Counted from the stretch's first letter, positions 17,882-28,158 are shown. The stretch: 64,000 nucleotides of DNA from Coriobacteriaceae bacterium (GCA_902364975.1 CABJFQ010000007.1:1-64000); one strand, 5' to 3'. Program-made: numbers and translations. The notes: generated by a model not told the origin, from the letters alone.

Positions 17882-20800
17882 ATGGCGCAGGGGACGTTTG
17901 TGCAGGCGCTTCGCAAAGAGGCGGCGTTGAGCGGCACCTTTATGAAGGGCCGCTCGCTCATGCTCAACGGCGCCGTGCTGTCGATTGAGGACAGCGGCTC
18001 GCGCTTCTCCAAAAACGTGACGGTTGAGGGCTCGGTGCGCGGCTCGCGCGGCGACCTGTACAAGACGCACGTGGCGCTCGATATGGACGAGCACGAGGTT
18101 ATCGACTACGACTGCGACTGCCCCGCCGCATACCGCTATCCCGGTATGTGCAAGCACGCCATCGCCACAGCGCTGGCGTACCTGGACACCAGCGGCATTG
18201 AGCCTGTTGAGGGGCTGCGCACGCCGGTTCGCACGTTTACGGCGCAGCCGAAACAGCCCGCACGCGCCGCGTCCGCCGCGCCGGCCGTCAACCCCAACTT
18301 TCCCTTCCCGGCGCCCGTCCCCACGAGCCCGAGCCTTGTGGCGGCGCTTTCCGATCTTTCGGACGCGCGCATGGATGAGCTGGCGAGCATGCGCCGCAAA
18401 CTTGCCGGTGCCGTTGATCCCGACGCCCCCAAAGCGGCGTTGGAGCCCTCGTTGGTGCCGTACTACAATCCGCTGTTCGCTGACCGCTTTAGCTGGGCGC
18501 TCGAGTTCCGCATTCGCTGTGGATCGGTCTCCTACGTGGTCAAGGACATCGACGGCATGGCCGATGCCTACGTGCGCGGCGGCACGTTCTCCTATGGCAA
18601 GAAGCTCACGTTTGTCCATTCACCTGAGGCCTTTGACGAAACATCGACAAAGCTGCTCAACCTTGTTGTGACGACAGTTGCCTATCTCGATGACATCACA
18701 AGCTCGCGTTCGGCGTCGTACGACTTTGCCCGCAGCGGTTTTGTTGCCGAGCGTCAGTTGCCGCTGTCCGAGCATAGCATCGTATATGTGCTGGACCTGC
18801 TGCGCGGCCAGACCATCTCTTTTGAGCCCGCCTGGTCGCGGGGGACGACGACGCGTCGCACCTACGACGTGGCGGTTGAGCTGTCTCCGCAAGGGGAGGA
18901 CGAGGCGTCCGCTAAGCGCCCACCACTTCTTGCCGCCAAAATCGCGCCGGCGGCTGGTGGTAGCTATGACCTGCGCCTGCCCGCCGATATGTACTGCTTT
19001 GCGTCGGGCGATGCCGCCTACTTGGTTGACACGCGCCGCGCGCGCCGTACCGACGCTGCATTTGCTCAGCATGCCGCACCTTTTTTGTCGCGCTTGCTGC
19101 CGTGCCGCACGCCCGCCCATATTGCCGCCGAGCAGGTGGGTGAGTTCTGCCGTATGGCGCTGCCCATTTTGCGCGACTATACCGACCTCACCGCGCCCGC
19201 CGCGCTCGATACTGTGGCACCCGAGGCGAGCTTTGCCATGGCAATCGGCGTCGACGATGGTCTTGTGACCTGCAAAATTACGGTTACCTACGGCGATTGG
19301 TCGGCTGATCTCTTTAGTCTTGGTGCTCCGGGCAGTCCTTTCGAAGAGCAACGCCCCGGCGTTCCGCCCCGCGATACGCTGGCGGAGTTTCGCGTTATGG
19401 ACACGGCTGCCATGTACTTCGATTTCTACGAGGGCGGCCTGGCGTTTGAGGAGCGCGATGACGAGAGCCTGTTCCACTTGCTGACCGAGGGCCTGTCTGC
19501 CCTGTCCGAGCTGGGCGAGGTCATGCTCAGCGACCGTCTGCGCCAGATTTCGGTCCGCCCTGCGCCCAAGCTCTCGGTGCGCGCGACCGTCAAGAGTAAC
19601 CTGCTCGATGTCGAACTGGGCGCGAGCGGCCTTTCGGCGGCAGATCTTGCCATCTATCTGGACTCGTACAAGCGCCACCAGACGTTCGCGCGCCTGACGT
19701 CCGGCGACATCGTGCGCCTGGATGAGGGAGCGCGTGCCGCGTTTGGTCTTGCCGAGGACCTAGGCGTCGATGCCGTCGACCTGCTCGACGGCGTGTCGCT
19801 TCCCGCGTCGAGTACCCTTTTTGTCGATAGCATGCTCGCACGCACGCCGGCGCTCGAGGCCGATCGCGACGCTGCGTTCCGCCGCACCGTCGAGCGCCTG
19901 GACACGCTCGGCAAGATGGACTTTACGGTGCCGGCATCGCTCAAGGCAACGATGCGCGGCTACCAGGTCGACGGATACCAGTGGCTCGGCTCGCTCGAAC
20001 ACCTGGGCCTTGGCGGCATCTTGGCCGACGACATGGGCCTGGGCAAAACGCTCCAGATGATCGCGCATATCCTGGCGCGCGTGGAGGCGGGGGACACCAA
20101 GCCCACGCTCGTGGTATGCCCGGCCTCACTCGTGTACAACTGGACTGCCGAGCTGGAGCGCTTTGCCCCGTCGCTCGATGTGTGCGCCATTGTGGGCGCC
20201 AAGGCTCAACGTCGTGTACAGATTGCCGGCGTGGCCGAGCATAACGTGGTCGTAACGTCGTATGACCTTATGCGGCGCGATATCGACGAGTACGTCGAGC
20301 AGGATTTTGCCCGCGTGGTGCTCGATGAGGCACAGTACATTAAAAATCCGCTCACGCAGGTGGCGCGCGCTGCCAAGCGCCTGCCTGCCGGCGTGCGCTT
20401 TGCCCTGACGGGCACGCCCATCGAAAACCGCCTGTCCGAGCTCTGGAGCATCTTCGACTTTTTGATGCCGGGCCTTTTGGGGACGCGCGAGTCGTTTGCC
20501 AAGCGCTTTGAGAGCCCCGTCGAGCATGCCGAGGGCGATAGCGCCGCTCGCCTGCAGGCGCTCGTGTCGCCGTTTGTGCTGCGCCGTGTTAAGGAAGACG
20601 TGGTGGCCGACCTGCCCGAGAAGATCGAGGACACCGTCATGGCACAGCTTACCGGCGAGCAACGCAAGCTCTACCTGGCCAACCAGGACCGCATCGCCCA
20701 GCAGGTGCAGCACCGCGAGGCTGGGGAGTTTAAGAAGGACAAGCTCAAGGTGCTCGCCGAGCTCACCAAGCTGCGCCAGATCTGCTGCGACCCACGTCTA

Positions 20801-21346
20801 CACTACGAGGATTACAAGGCGGGGAGCGCAAAGCTCGATACGTGTATGGAGCTCGTGCACGGCGCACTCGACGGCGGGCATCGCATCCTGTTGTTCAGCC
20901 AGTTTACGGGTATGCTCGATATCATCGGTAAGCGCTTGGCCAAGGAGGACATCGCCTTCCTTAAGCTCACGGGCGCTTCGTCTAAGGAGAGCCGCGCCAA
21001 GATGGTCGCGCAGTTCCAAGCGGGCGAGGTCCCGGTCTTTTTGATTTCGCTCAAGGCGGGCGGCGTGGGCCTTAACCTGACGGCGGCCGACGTGGTCATC
21101 CACTACGACCCGTGGTGGAACGTGGCGGCGCAGGACCAAGCGACCGACCGCGCGCATCGTATTGGCCAGCAACATACCGTGACCGTGTACAAGCTCATCG
21201 CCAAGGACACGATCGAGGAGCGCATCATGCAGATGCAGGAGTCCAAGCGCGACCTGGTCAACAGCGTGCTCGGCGGCGACGGCATCTCGTCGGCGCTGTT
21301 TACCCGCGAAGATGTTCTGGCGCTGCTGGGCGGCGACGGGCGCTAA
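17882..21346 (+). CDS. SNF2-family helicase with SWIM zinc finger
   Basis: 1154-aa Swi2/Snf2-type ATPase. An N-terminal SWIM zinc finger (CxCx9CxH at about residues 78-92, DCDCPAAYRYPGMCKH) is joined by a long middle region to the ATPase core. Walker A is DDMGLGKT (about 716-723), the Walker B variant DEAQ about 815, and the second RecA-like lobe has LFSQFTGMLD and QATDRAHRIGQ. These proteins translocate on duplex DNA and strip or remodel bound proteins; the bacterial HepA/RapA and SWIM-SNF2 types act around transcription or repair. The start at ATG 17882 is chosen because GGAGG (17872-17876) lies 5 nt upstream. It is downstream of dnaE and likely in the same transcript. The exact substrate is unknown. 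Confidence 0.9.
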   Translation: MAQGTFVQALRKEAALSGTFMKGRSLMLNGAVLSIEDSGSRFSKNVTVEGSVRGSRGDLYKTHVALDMDEHEVIDYDCDCPAAYRYPGMCKHAIATALAYLDTSGIEPVEGLRTPVRTFTAQPKQPARAASAAPAVNPNFPFPAPVPTSPSLVAALSDLSDARMDELASMRRKLAGAVDPDAPKAALEPSLVPYYNPLFADRFSWALEFRIRCGSVSYVVKDIDGMADAYVRGGTFSYGKKLTFVHSPEAFDETSTKLLNLVVTTVAYLDDITSSRSASYDFARSGFVAERQLPLSEHSIVYVLDLLRGQTISFEPAWSRGTTTRRTYDVAVELSPQGEDEASAKRPPLLAAKIAPAAGGSYDLRLPADMYCFASGDAAYLVDTRRARRTDAAFAQHAAPFLSRLLPCRTPAHIAAEQVGEFCRMALPILRDYTDLTAPAALDTVAPEASFAMAIGVDDGLVTCKITVTYGDWSADLFSLGAPGSPFEEQRPGVPPRDTLAEFRVMDTAAMYFDFYEGGLAFEERDDESLFHLLTEGLSALSELGEVMLSDRLRQISVRPAPKLSVRATVKSNLLDVELGASGLSAADLAIYLDSYKRHQTFARLTSGDIVRLDEGARAAFGLAEDLGVDAVDLLDGVSLPASSTLFVDSMLARTPALEADRDAAFRRTVERLDTLGKMDFTVPASLKATMRGYQVDGYQWLGSLEHLGLGGILADDMGLGKTLQMIAHILARVEAGDTKPTLVVCPASLVYNWTAELERFAPSLDVCAIVGAKAQRRVQIAGVAEHNVVVTSYDLMRRDIDEYVEQDFARVVLDEAQYIKNPLTQVARAAKRLPAGVRFALTGTPIENRLSELWSIFDFLMPGLLGTRESFAKRFESPVEHAEGDSAARLQALVSPFVLRRVKEDVVADLPEKIEDTVMAQLTGEQRKLYLANQDRIAQQVQHREAGEFKKDKLKVLAELTKLRQICCDPRLHYEDYKAGSAKLDTCMELVHGALDGGHRILLFSQFTGMLDIIGKRLAKEDIAFLKLTGASSKESRAKMVAQFQAGEVPVFLISLKAGGVGLNLTAADVVIHYDPWWNVAAQDQATDRAHRIGQQHTVTVYKLIAKDTIEERIMQMQESKRDLVNSVLGGDGISSALFTREDVLALLGGDGR

Positions 21347-21496
21347 CCCGCTCGGGTGGGGCCGCCAGGGCGGATAGCGCACGCTGCCCCATCGTCCCCG
21401 CCCGTTATGTGTTCATTTGCAATGCCGTGGATGGTTCGCGCGCCTTTGGGCATAAGAAGCATCGAGAACATCGGCACATCAACAAAGGAGAACATC

Positions 21497-21859
21497 ATGG
21501 CGAAATTCTTTAAGGACCCCGACGGCAAGCTCATTGCCGCTCTTGGCAACGACGTTGCAACCCCTGCCGGCTGCATGGAGCTGACCGCGAACACCGAGGA
21601 CGCCGCGCACGAGAAGCACGTGCCCGTCGTTGAGAGCGAGCGCGACGGTCACGTGATCCGCGCACGCGTGGGCTCGGTCGAGCATCCTATGGTGCCCGAG
21701 CACTACATCGAGTGGATCGCCCTTGAGGCCGAGGGCCGTCTGGAGGTCCATTACCTTGAGCCCGGCATGAAGCCCGCGACGTTTTTTGCCGGCGGCTCCA
21801 AGACCGGCACCGTCTATGCCTATTGCAACCTGCATGGGCTGTGGTCCGCGACGTTCTAG
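21497..21859 (+). CDS. Superoxide reductase (desulfoferrodoxin family, no centre I)
   Basis: 120-aa iron protein that reduces superoxide to hydrogen peroxide without making oxygen, as used by anaerobes. The catalytic Fe(His)4Cys ligands are visible: His41 (EKHVP), His63 (EHP), His69 (EHYIEW), Cys110 and His113 (YCNLHG). The N-terminal rubredoxin-like centre I of true desulfoferrodoxins is degenerate: only one Cys (Cys26) remains where four would be needed. A neelaredoxin-like one-iron enzyme is therefore expected. ATG 21497 has AAAGGAG 6 nt upstream; the frame is open further up, but that part does not look coding. Probably a single-gene unit, closed by the terminator at 21906. Confidence 0.85.
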   Translation: MAKFFKDPDGKLIAALGNDVATPAGCMELTANTEDAAHEKHVPVVESERDGHVIRARVGSVEHPMVPEHYIEWIALEAEGRLEVHYLEPGMKPATFFAGGSKTGTVYAYCNLHGLWSATF

Positions 21860-21905
21860 GAGCGCGTCCCCGCTCGGGGTATCATAGCTAGCATATGCAC
21901 ATGCG

Positions 21906-21937
21906 AGCGCCGACCGCATCATGCGGCCGGCGCTTTT
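21906..21937 (+). terminator. Terminator after superoxide reductase
   Basis: GC-rich interrupted stem AGCGCCG-A-CCGCAT / ATGCGG-CCGGCGCT followed by TTTT. Confidence 0.75.
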
Positions 21938-21976
21938 ACTACGATTTCGATGGTTTACGACGGAAAGGGCTGAGCC

Positions 21977-23962
21977 ATGAAGCTCGCGCTTGCACAGATC
22001 GATATGCGCCTGGGTGATATTGAGGGCATTTGCGGCCGCATCGAGGACCAGGCTCGTCTGGCCCACGAGCGCGGGGCGCGCGTGCTGTGCGTGCCGGCTC
22101 CGCTCTTTATGGGCGCCATGCCCGGGGGCCTGGTGGGCACTGCCGACTTTGAGCACGACATGCTGACGGGCCTGACCGGTGTCGCCGAGCGTATCCAAGA
22201 ACTCGATATGATCTGCATCGTGCCCGCGGCGGTTTCGTTTGAGGGCCAGCCCCTGCTCGACTACATGATGCTCAAGGACGGCCATGTGGTGCCGGCCCGT
22301 TCGAGCATTGCCCTGCAGCGTGGTGGGAACGGTGATGCCCGTTGGGCGCCGCCGGTCTTCGACGTGGACGGCGTGCGTATCGCCGTGATCTTCGACTTGG
22401 ACCGCGAGCTCGAGATGCTGCCGACCGGCGTCGACCTCATCGCCTATTTTCAGTTCAACGCGTTTGACATGACCGACCGCGAGACGGCCGCCATTGCCGC
22501 CGTTCGCAGCGGTGCCTACCGCAAGATCGCATCTAAGCGCAGCGTGTGGTTTGCCTGCATGGCGCCGGTCGGTGCCTATGACGAGTCGGTGTATACCGGC
22601 GGATCGTTTGTGCTCGACGACTGCGGGCGCGTGGTGGCCCAGGCGCCGTGTTTTGAAGAGAGCCTGCTGGTTCAGGAGATCCAGCGCGGTGTGATGCTCG
22701 ATGCCTTGGAGGACCACGAGCTGCCCGAGTTTCGCTCCGAGGAATGGCTGTGGCAGGCGCTGGTGCTCGCTGTGCGCGATAACGCCCGTGCCCATGGTAC
22801 GTCGCGTGCCGTGGTGGCGCTCGAGGGTGACTTGCCGTCGTCCCTGCTGGCAGCGCTTGCCGTCGACGCCCTGGGTCCGCGCAATGTGGTCGGCCTGGTG
22901 CTGGGACGCAACCGCATCTTTACGCCGGCGCAGGAAGAGGCCGAGGCCGCCCGTTGTGCCGCCGTTCGCGCGATTGCCGAGCGCCTGCATATTCGCACGG
23001 TTGAGCGCGATGCGCCGGATGCGGCGCGCGTACTCGACCGCGATGTGTCGGCGGGCGACGCCGAGCGCCTGCGCTCTCGCACGCTGGGCCTTATGCTGGA
23101 GGACACGGCGCTCGAGCTGGGCGCGATGGCTCTGAGCCCGCTGTCCAAGACCGAGTACGCGCTGGCGGCGCCGGCGCTTTGCGGCGGCTATCAGGGCGAT
23201 TATGCGCCTTTTGGCGATGTGTACCTGTCGACGCTCGAGTTTGTGGCGCGCGTACGCAACCGTACGTCTGCCGTGGTGCCGCAGGAGCTCGTGACGCTCA
23301 ATGCGGTGGAGGATTGCATGGAGCGCGTGCTGGCGCAAGCGCTCTCGACGCTTAACGGTCCGGTCGACATGCTCGACCGCGCGGCGCAGCTGCTCGGCGG
23401 GCTTGAGCCGGGCGAGGTTGATGGCGCGCTCGAGGCGCACGTCGACCGCAATCGCCCCTTCGACGACATTCCGATGGCCACCGGCAAGTCCGAGGCTTGC
23501 TCGCTGCTGCTGATGCTCGTGCGCCAGGGAGAGGCGGCTCGCCGCCAGCTGCCGACGGCGCCGATCGTCTCGGCCCGTTCGTTTGCCGAGCGTGCCTGGC
23601 CGTATATGCTCGCGTGGTCCGACCTGGGACTGAGCGGCAAGGAACGCATGACGGTCGATGCGCTGGCACGCGCCGAGGTGCGCCGCTTTGCCGACGAGGA
23701 TACAAGCGAGCGCATGCGTGGCGAGATGATGGGCATACTGGGTGACCTGTTGGGTATTTCGCCCGAGCAGATGGAGGAGCTGCGCTCCGAGGATGGTCAG
23801 CGTCGCCTGCATGAGGGCATGAAAAAGTTTGAGGGCGAGGTCCAGGACGCCATCGAAAAGATGATGGGCGGCCAGGGCGGACCGCAGGGTGGACCCCAGG
23901 GCACGCCGATGCCGCAGCCGCCGGTTGATCCCCGACAGTTCCCATTCTTTAGCCAGAACTAG
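21977..23962 (+). CDS. Degenerate glutamine-dependent NAD+ synthetase-like protein
   Basis: 661 aa, with the two-domain layout of glutamine-dependent NadE: nitrilase-fold amidase (about 1-240), then the NAD-synthetase ATP-pyrophosphatase domain (about 270-560). The similarity is clear in ESVYTGGSFVLDD, PLSKTEYALA and YAPFGDVYLSTLEFVARVRN. Active sites are not kept. The nitrilase Glu is Ala41 (VPAP for FPEL), the Lys region reads PARSSIAL, the catalytic Cys is Phe139 (IFDLD for ICEDI), and the P-loop SGGIDS reads EGDLPS (about 283-288). A Gly/Gln/Pro-rich tail follows. It is probably a non-catalytic or repurposed relative, so the symbol nadE is not given. It lies between superoxide reductase and ruvCAB. 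Confidence 0.75.
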   Translation: MKLALAQIDMRLGDIEGICGRIEDQARLAHERGARVLCVPAPLFMGAMPGGLVGTADFEHDMLTGLTGVAERIQELDMICIVPAAVSFEGQPLLDYMMLKDGHVVPARSSIALQRGGNGDARWAPPVFDVDGVRIAVIFDLDRELEMLPTGVDLIAYFQFNAFDMTDRETAAIAAVRSGAYRKIASKRSVWFACMAPVGAYDESVYTGGSFVLDDCGRVVAQAPCFEESLLVQEIQRGVMLDALEDHELPEFRSEEWLWQALVLAVRDNARAHGTSRAVVALEGDLPSSLLAALAVDALGPRNVVGLVLGRNRIFTPAQEEAEAARCAAVRAIAERLHIRTVERDAPDAARVLDRDVSAGDAERLRSRTLGLMLEDTALELGAMALSPLSKTEYALAAPALCGGYQGDYAPFGDVYLSTLEFVARVRNRTSAVVPQELVTLNAVEDCMERVLAQALSTLNGPVDMLDRAAQLLGGLEPGEVDGALEAHVDRNRPFDDIPMATGKSEACSLLLMLVRQGEAARRQLPTAPIVSARSFAERAWPYMLAWSDLGLSGKERMTVDALARAEVRRFADEDTSERMRGEMMGILGDLLGISPEQMEELRSEDGQRRLHEGMKKFEGEVQDAIEKMMGGQGGPQGGPQGTPMPQPPVDPRQFPFFSQN

Positions 23963-24041
23963 GTCTCTGCGTGCCCGCTTGCGTATGCTCAACCTACAAT
24001 TCTATCTCGGCTGACTTATAGGGCTAGCGTTGTGTTATTCT

Positions 24042-24055
24042 AGAACAGACGTTCG
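24042..24055. promoter_or_regulatory. LexA-type SOS box upstream of ruvCAB
   Basis: AGAACAGACGTTCG contains GAAC-N4-GTTC, the Gram-positive LexA operator pattern. It directly follows a -10-like TATTCT (24036-24041) and lies 56 bp before the ruvC start. A weak CTGACT -35 sits 19 bp upstream. Confidence 0.7.
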
Positions 24056-24110
24056 TGAATGATGCGCGGGGCCCTGTCTTGCGCCGTACTTGTGGCGAGG
24101 GGAGGTCGGC

Positions 24111-24632
24111 TTGGTCATTTTGGGTATCGACCCCGGTTTGGCCCACACGGGTTGGGGGATTATCGAGGAGCGGCGCGGTGAGGTTCGCTGCCGTGCCTAC
24201 GGTTGTATCGAGACCAGCGCGGGCAGTCCGCTCGCGGTGCGCCTGTCGCATATCGCCCGTGACCTCAAGGGCGTTGTCGAACGCTATCGACCCGATACCG
24301 CTGCTATCGAGAGCATTTACTTTGGCGCCAACGTTCGCTCGGCCATCCCTACGGCGCATGCCCGCGGTGCTGCACTCGTGGCGCTTTCGGAATGCGCGCT
24401 CGAGATTGGCGAGTACACGCCTATGCAGATTAAGCAGGCGGTTGTGGGCACCGGCGCTGCGGACAAACGGCAGGTCGCCTACATGGTGCGTACGCTCACA
24501 CAGCTCGACCATGACCCGCATCCCGACCATGCCGCCGATGCCCTGGCCTGCGCCATCTGCCACGTTAACCTCAGCCGCACCCGGGCGCTTACCGGTGGCG
24601 AGTTCTATCAACAGAGAGGAACCGGATACTGA
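24111..24632 (+). CDS. ruvC: Holliday junction resolvase RuvC
   Basis: 173-aa endonuclease that cuts Holliday junctions symmetrically, working with RuvAB. The first catalytic Asp is in LGIDPGLAHTGWG. The acidic residue in AAIESIYFG and the C-terminal DHAADALACA motif complete the RNase H-fold active site. The start is probably TTG 24111, because GGAGG (24101-24105) lies 5 nt upstream and this gives the standard RuvC length; an upstream TTG at 24090 would precede the ribosome site. Its stop overlaps the ruvA start by one base (TGATG). The operon is predicted to be SOS-controlled through the box at 24042. Confidence 0.95.
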   Translation: MVILGIDPGLAHTGWGIIEERRGEVRCRAYGCIETSAGSPLAVRLSHIARDLKGVVERYRPDTAAIESIYFGANVRSAIPTAHARGAALVALSECALEIGEYTPMQIKQAVVGTGAADKRQVAYMVRTLTQLDHDPHPDHAADALACAICHVNLSRTRALTGGEFYQQRGTGY

Positions 24633-25252
24633 TGATTTCCCAGCTCCATGGAACGCTTGTCGAGGCCACGATGAGCTCGGCCGTTGTCGATGTATCGGGC
24701 GTGGGCTTTGAGCTCGGTATCTCGGGCAGCACTGCCGCCACGCTGCCTACGCCCGGCGGCGAGGTCCGCCTCTATACCCGTATGCAGGTGCGTGAGGACG
24801 CCATGACGCTCTTTGGCTTTACCTCCAAGGACGAGCGCACGATGTTCGATCGGCTCGTATCCGTCTCGGGCGTCGGTCCGCGCCTGGCGCTTGCCGTGCT
24901 TTCCACCTATACCGTGGGACAGCTGTATTCGCTGGTGATGGCCGAGGACGACAAGGGCATGGCCAAGGTTCCCGGTGTAGGCAAAAAGACCGCGCAGCGT
25001 CTGATCCTGGAGCTCAAGAGCACCTTTGCCAAGGACAAGGGCTTTATGCCGGTCGATGTGATTCCCGGCCAGGTTGCGATGCCCGTGCCCGCTGCCGCTC
25101 CCTCGGCGATTGATGACGCCCGTGCGGCGCTCCTCTCCATGGGCTTTAGCCCGCAGGAGACCGATGTCGCCCTGAGCGGGTATGATGGGCAGGATATGCG
25201 TGTCGAGGATCTGCTCGGCGCGGCGCTTAAGCGACTTGGAATGGATGCGTGA
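24632..25252 (+). CDS. ruvA: Holliday junction branch migration protein RuvA
   Basis: 206-aa tetrameric junction-binding subunit. Domain I is an OB fold ([12 protein letters not shown]...). Two helix-hairpin-helix motifs follow ([16 protein letters not shown] and [19 protein letters not shown]). A flexible linker leads to the C-terminal RuvB-binding domain ([19 protein letters not shown]). It overlaps ruvC by 1 bp, and its stop overlaps the ruvB start, so translation is coupled. Confidence 0.96.
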   Translation: MISQLHGTLVEATMSSAVVDVSGVGFELGISGSTAATLPTPGGEVRLYTRMQVREDAMTLFGFTSKDERTMFDRLVSVSGVGPRLALAVLSTYTVGQLYSLVMAEDDKGMAKVPGVGKKTAQRLILELKSTFAKDKGFMPVDVIPGQVAMPVPAAAPSAIDDARAALLSMGFSPQETDVALSGYDGQDMRVEDLLGAALKRLGMDA

Positions 25253-26319
25253 TGTGGGAAGCCGATGACTCTCAGGACCTGTGGGCGACGCCCGGCAGCT
25301 CGCCGGCGGCATCCATGGCGCACGGTGAGCGCATGGTGGGCTCGGAGCTGACGCCCGAGGACCTCGATGTCGATCGTACCCTGCGTCCCCAGCGCTTGGA
25401 TGACTACTGCGGTCAGGAGCATATCAAGCAGAGCCTTCGCGTGCTGATTGAGGCCGCGCAGAGCCGCGGCGAGACGCTCGACCACGTGATCTTCTCGGGC
25501 CCTCCGGGTCTGGGCAAGACCACGCTGGCTGCGGTTATCGCCAACGAGCTGGGCGCTCAGATCAAGACGACGAGCGGTCCGGCCATCGCGCGCACTGGTG
25601 ACCTCGCGGCCATCCTAACTAACTTGCAGCCGGGTGACGTGCTGTTTATCGACGAGATCCACCGCCTCAACCGTTCGGTCGAGGAAGTTCTGTATCCCGC
25701 GATGGAGGACTTTGCGCTCGATATCGTGATCGGCAAGGGCCCGGCGGCGCGCTCGATTCGCCTGGATATCCCCAAGTTCACGCTGGTGGCGGCAACGACT
25801 CGCTCGGGCATGTTGACCGGTCCATTGCGCGACCGCTTTGGCATTTCATATCGCCTGGATTACTACACGGTCGAGGAGCTCGCTCAGATCGTGACACGCT
25901 CGGCGACCATTCTGGGTGTGACGATCGACCATCCCAGCGCACTCGAGATCGGCTCGCGTTCGCGTGGTACGCCGCGTCTTGCCAACCGTCTGCTCAAGCG
26001 CGTGCGCGACTACGCGCAGGTGCGCGGCAACGGCCCCATCGAGCTCGATATCTGCCGCCAGGCTCTCGAGTTCTTCGAAATCGACGAGCTTGGTCTGGAC
26101 TGGATGGACATTCGCATCTTGGAGACGCTCGCTAAGACGTTCTCCGGTCGTGCCGTGGGACTTACGACCCTTGCCAGCGCGGTGGGCGAGGACCCGGGCA
26201 CGCTTGAGGATGTCTACGAGCCCTATCTGCTGCAGTGCGGATTGATGATTCGCACACCCCAGGGTCGCCAGGCAACCCTGCGCACATTCGAGCATTTGGG
26301 TATTGAGCCAACCCTGTAG
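25252..26319 (+). CDS. ruvB: Holliday junction branch migration ATPase RuvB
   Basis: 355-aa AAA+ hexameric motor. Walker A is GPPGLGKTT, Walker [10 protein letters not shown], sensor 1 AATTRSG, arginine finger region GPLRDRFG, and the C-terminal winged helix ends [15 protein letters not shown]. The N-terminus has an extra 30-odd residues before the conserved [12 protein letters not shown] core. ATG 25252 overlaps the ruvA stop (GTGATG); GTG 25249 is an alternative. It is the last gene of ruvCAB. Confidence 0.96.
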   Translation: MWEADDSQDLWATPGSSPAASMAHGERMVGSELTPEDLDVDRTLRPQRLDDYCGQEHIKQSLRVLIEAAQSRGETLDHVIFSGPPGLGKTTLAAVIANELGAQIKTTSGPAIARTGDLAAILTNLQPGDVLFIDEIHRLNRSVEEVLYPAMEDFALDIVIGKGPAARSIRLDIPKFTLVAATTRSGMLTGPLRDRFGISYRLDYYTVEELAQIVTRSATILGVTIDHPSALEIGSRSRGTPRLANRLLKRVRDYAQVRGNGPIELDICRQALEFFEIDELGLDWMDIRILETLAKTFSGRAVGLTTLASAVGEDPGTLEDVYEPYLLQCGLMIRTPQGRQATLRTFEHLGIEPTL

Positions 26320-26465
26320 GAATGGGCTTGTTTTAGCGCATCTGTAGGCTATCGCTGAGCATCGGGTAAACATATCGCCGTTTGTCGGTTGCGGGTGTTT
26401 TACTATTGCGCGCCCGTGCTATGCTGGATTGGTCTTTTTCTCATCCGGTAACGAAAGGACCGCCC

Positions 26466-28133
26466 ATGCCTACTGACATCGAAATCGCACGTTCTGTTAC
26501 GCCGCTGCCTATTACCGAGGTGGCCAAGAACGCCGGCGTCGACGTTAAGCATCTGATTCCGTACGGCTTTGACAAGGCAAAGGTCGACTATTCCCTGCTC
26601 AACGAGCCAACTGATCACCAGGCCAAGCTCGTCCTCGTGACCGCCATCAACCCCACGCCCGCCGGCGAGGGCAAGACCACCACGACCATCGGCCTGGCCG
26701 ACGGTCTGCGTCGTCGCGGCGTTAAGAGCGCCGTGGCCCTGCGCGAGCCTTCGCTCGGTCCCGTGTTTGGCGTGAAGGGCGGTGCCGCCGGTGGCGGTTG
26801 GGCCCAGGTCATCCCCATGGAGGACATCAACCTGCACTTTACCGGCGACTTCCATGCCATCGGTGCCGCCAACAACCTGCTGGCCGCCATGCTCGACAAC
26901 CATATTCAGCAGGGCAACCAGCTCGGTATCGACGTTAAGCGCATCACTTGGAAGCGCGTTGTTGACATGAACGACCGTCAGCTGCGCCATGTCATCGACG
27001 GTATTGGCGGCAAGGCCCAGGGCGTGCCGCGCGAGGACGGCTTCGATATTACCGTTGCCTCCGAGGTCATGGCGATCCTGTGCCTGTCCACGAGCATCAA
27101 CGATCTTAAGGAGCGCTTGGGCGAGATCGTTGTCGGCTACAGCTATGCCGGCGAGCCCGTCCGTGCACGCGACCTTAAGGCCCAGGGAGCTATGGCCGCA
27201 CTGCTCAAGGATGCGCTCAAGCCCAATCTGGTGCAGACACTCGAGGGTACGCCCGCGTTTGTCCACGGCGGTCCCTTCGCCAATATCGCCCACGGCTGCA
27301 ACTCCATCATGGCCACGCGTATGGCTATGCGTTTTGGCGATGTCGCCATTACCGAGGCCGGCTTTGGTGCCGACCTGGGCGCCGAGAAATTCCTGGACAT
27401 CAAGTGTCGCATGACGGGCGTTCGTCCCAGCGCCGTCGTGGTCGTCGCGACCGCTCGTGCCCTTAAGTACAACGGCGGTGTTGCCAAGGCCGATCTCAAC
27501 GAAGAGAACCTCGAGGCCCTCAAGGCCGGCATGCCCAACCTGCTGCGCCACGTCGACAACATTCAGAATGTCTACGGTCTGCCCTGTGTGGTCGCCATCA
27601 ACCGCTTCCCGACGGACACCGAGGCCGAGCTCGAGCTCATCGAGTCCGAGTGCCAGAAGCTCGGTGTCAACGTTAAGCTGTCCGAGGTTTGGGCTAAGGG
27701 CGGCGAGGGCGCGCTCGACCTGGCCGATGAGGTCATGCGCCTGATCGAGCAGCCGAGCGAGCTCAAGTTTGCCTACGTGGACGGTGCCGATGTGGCCGAC
27801 GCCCTCGAGGCCGTTGCTACCAAGGTCTACCGCGCCGACGGCGTCGACTTTACGCCGGCTGCCAAGCGCCAGCTTGCCGAGCTGCGCGAGAACGGCTTTG
27901 GCAACCTGCCGGTGTGCGTTGCCAAGACGCAGTACAGCTTTAGCGACAACGCCAAGGCGCTGGGCGCTCCCGAGGGCTTCCGCATCACCGTGCGCGAGCT
28001 CAAGGTTTCCGCCGGTGCCCACTTTGTGGTCGCGCTGACCGGCAGCGTTCTGACCATGCCGGGCCTGCCCAAGGTTCCCGCGGCCGAGAACATCGACGTC
28101 GACAACGATGGCAACATCACCGGCCTGTTCTAA
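26466..28133 (+). CDS. fhs: Formate-tetrahydrofolate ligase
   Basis: 555-aa ATP-dependent enzyme that makes 10-formyl-THF from formate and THF, entering the C1 pool or the methyl branch of acetogenesis. The P-loop TPAGEGKTT is at about residues 64-72. The family blocks [19 protein letters not shown] and [13 protein letters not shown] are intact. ATG 26466 follows GAAAGGA at 26454-26460; the open frame upstream is not used. The next steps, FchA and FolD, are encoded 22 kb away at 50676-52165. Promoter guess: TATGCT near 26420 with a weak TTTTAC 16 bp upstream. No THF riboswitch was recognised in the leader. Confidence 0.96.
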   Translation: MPTDIEIARSVTPLPITEVAKNAGVDVKHLIPYGFDKAKVDYSLLNEPTDHQAKLVLVTAINPTPAGEGKTTTTIGLADGLRRRGVKSAVALREPSLGPVFGVKGGAAGGGWAQVIPMEDINLHFTGDFHAIGAANNLLAAMLDNHIQQGNQLGIDVKRITWKRVVDMNDRQLRHVIDGIGGKAQGVPREDGFDITVASEVMAILCLSTSINDLKERLGEIVVGYSYAGEPVRARDLKAQGAMAALLKDALKPNLVQTLEGTPAFVHGGPFANIAHGCNSIMATRMAMRFGDVAITEAGFGADLGAEKFLDIKCRMTGVRPSAVVVVATARALKYNGGVAKADLNEENLEALKAGMPNLLRHVDNIQNVYGLPCVVAINRFPTDTEAELELIESECQKLGVNVKLSEVWAKGGEGALDLADEVMRLIEQPSELKFAYVDGADVADALEAVATKVYRADGVDFTPAAKRQLAELRENGFGNLPVCVAKTQYSFSDNAKALGAPEGFRITVRELKVSAGAHFVVALTGSVLTMPGLPKVPAAENIDVDNDGNITGLF

Positions 28134-28158
28134 GCCTGCTGCTCATATCCGCTTGCCC

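Noticed and set aside
21479..23992. 837-codon minus-strand open frame opposite the NadE-like gene
   Set aside because: Arg/His-rich shadow typical of the antisense frame of high-GC genes; the plus frame has family motifs throughout.
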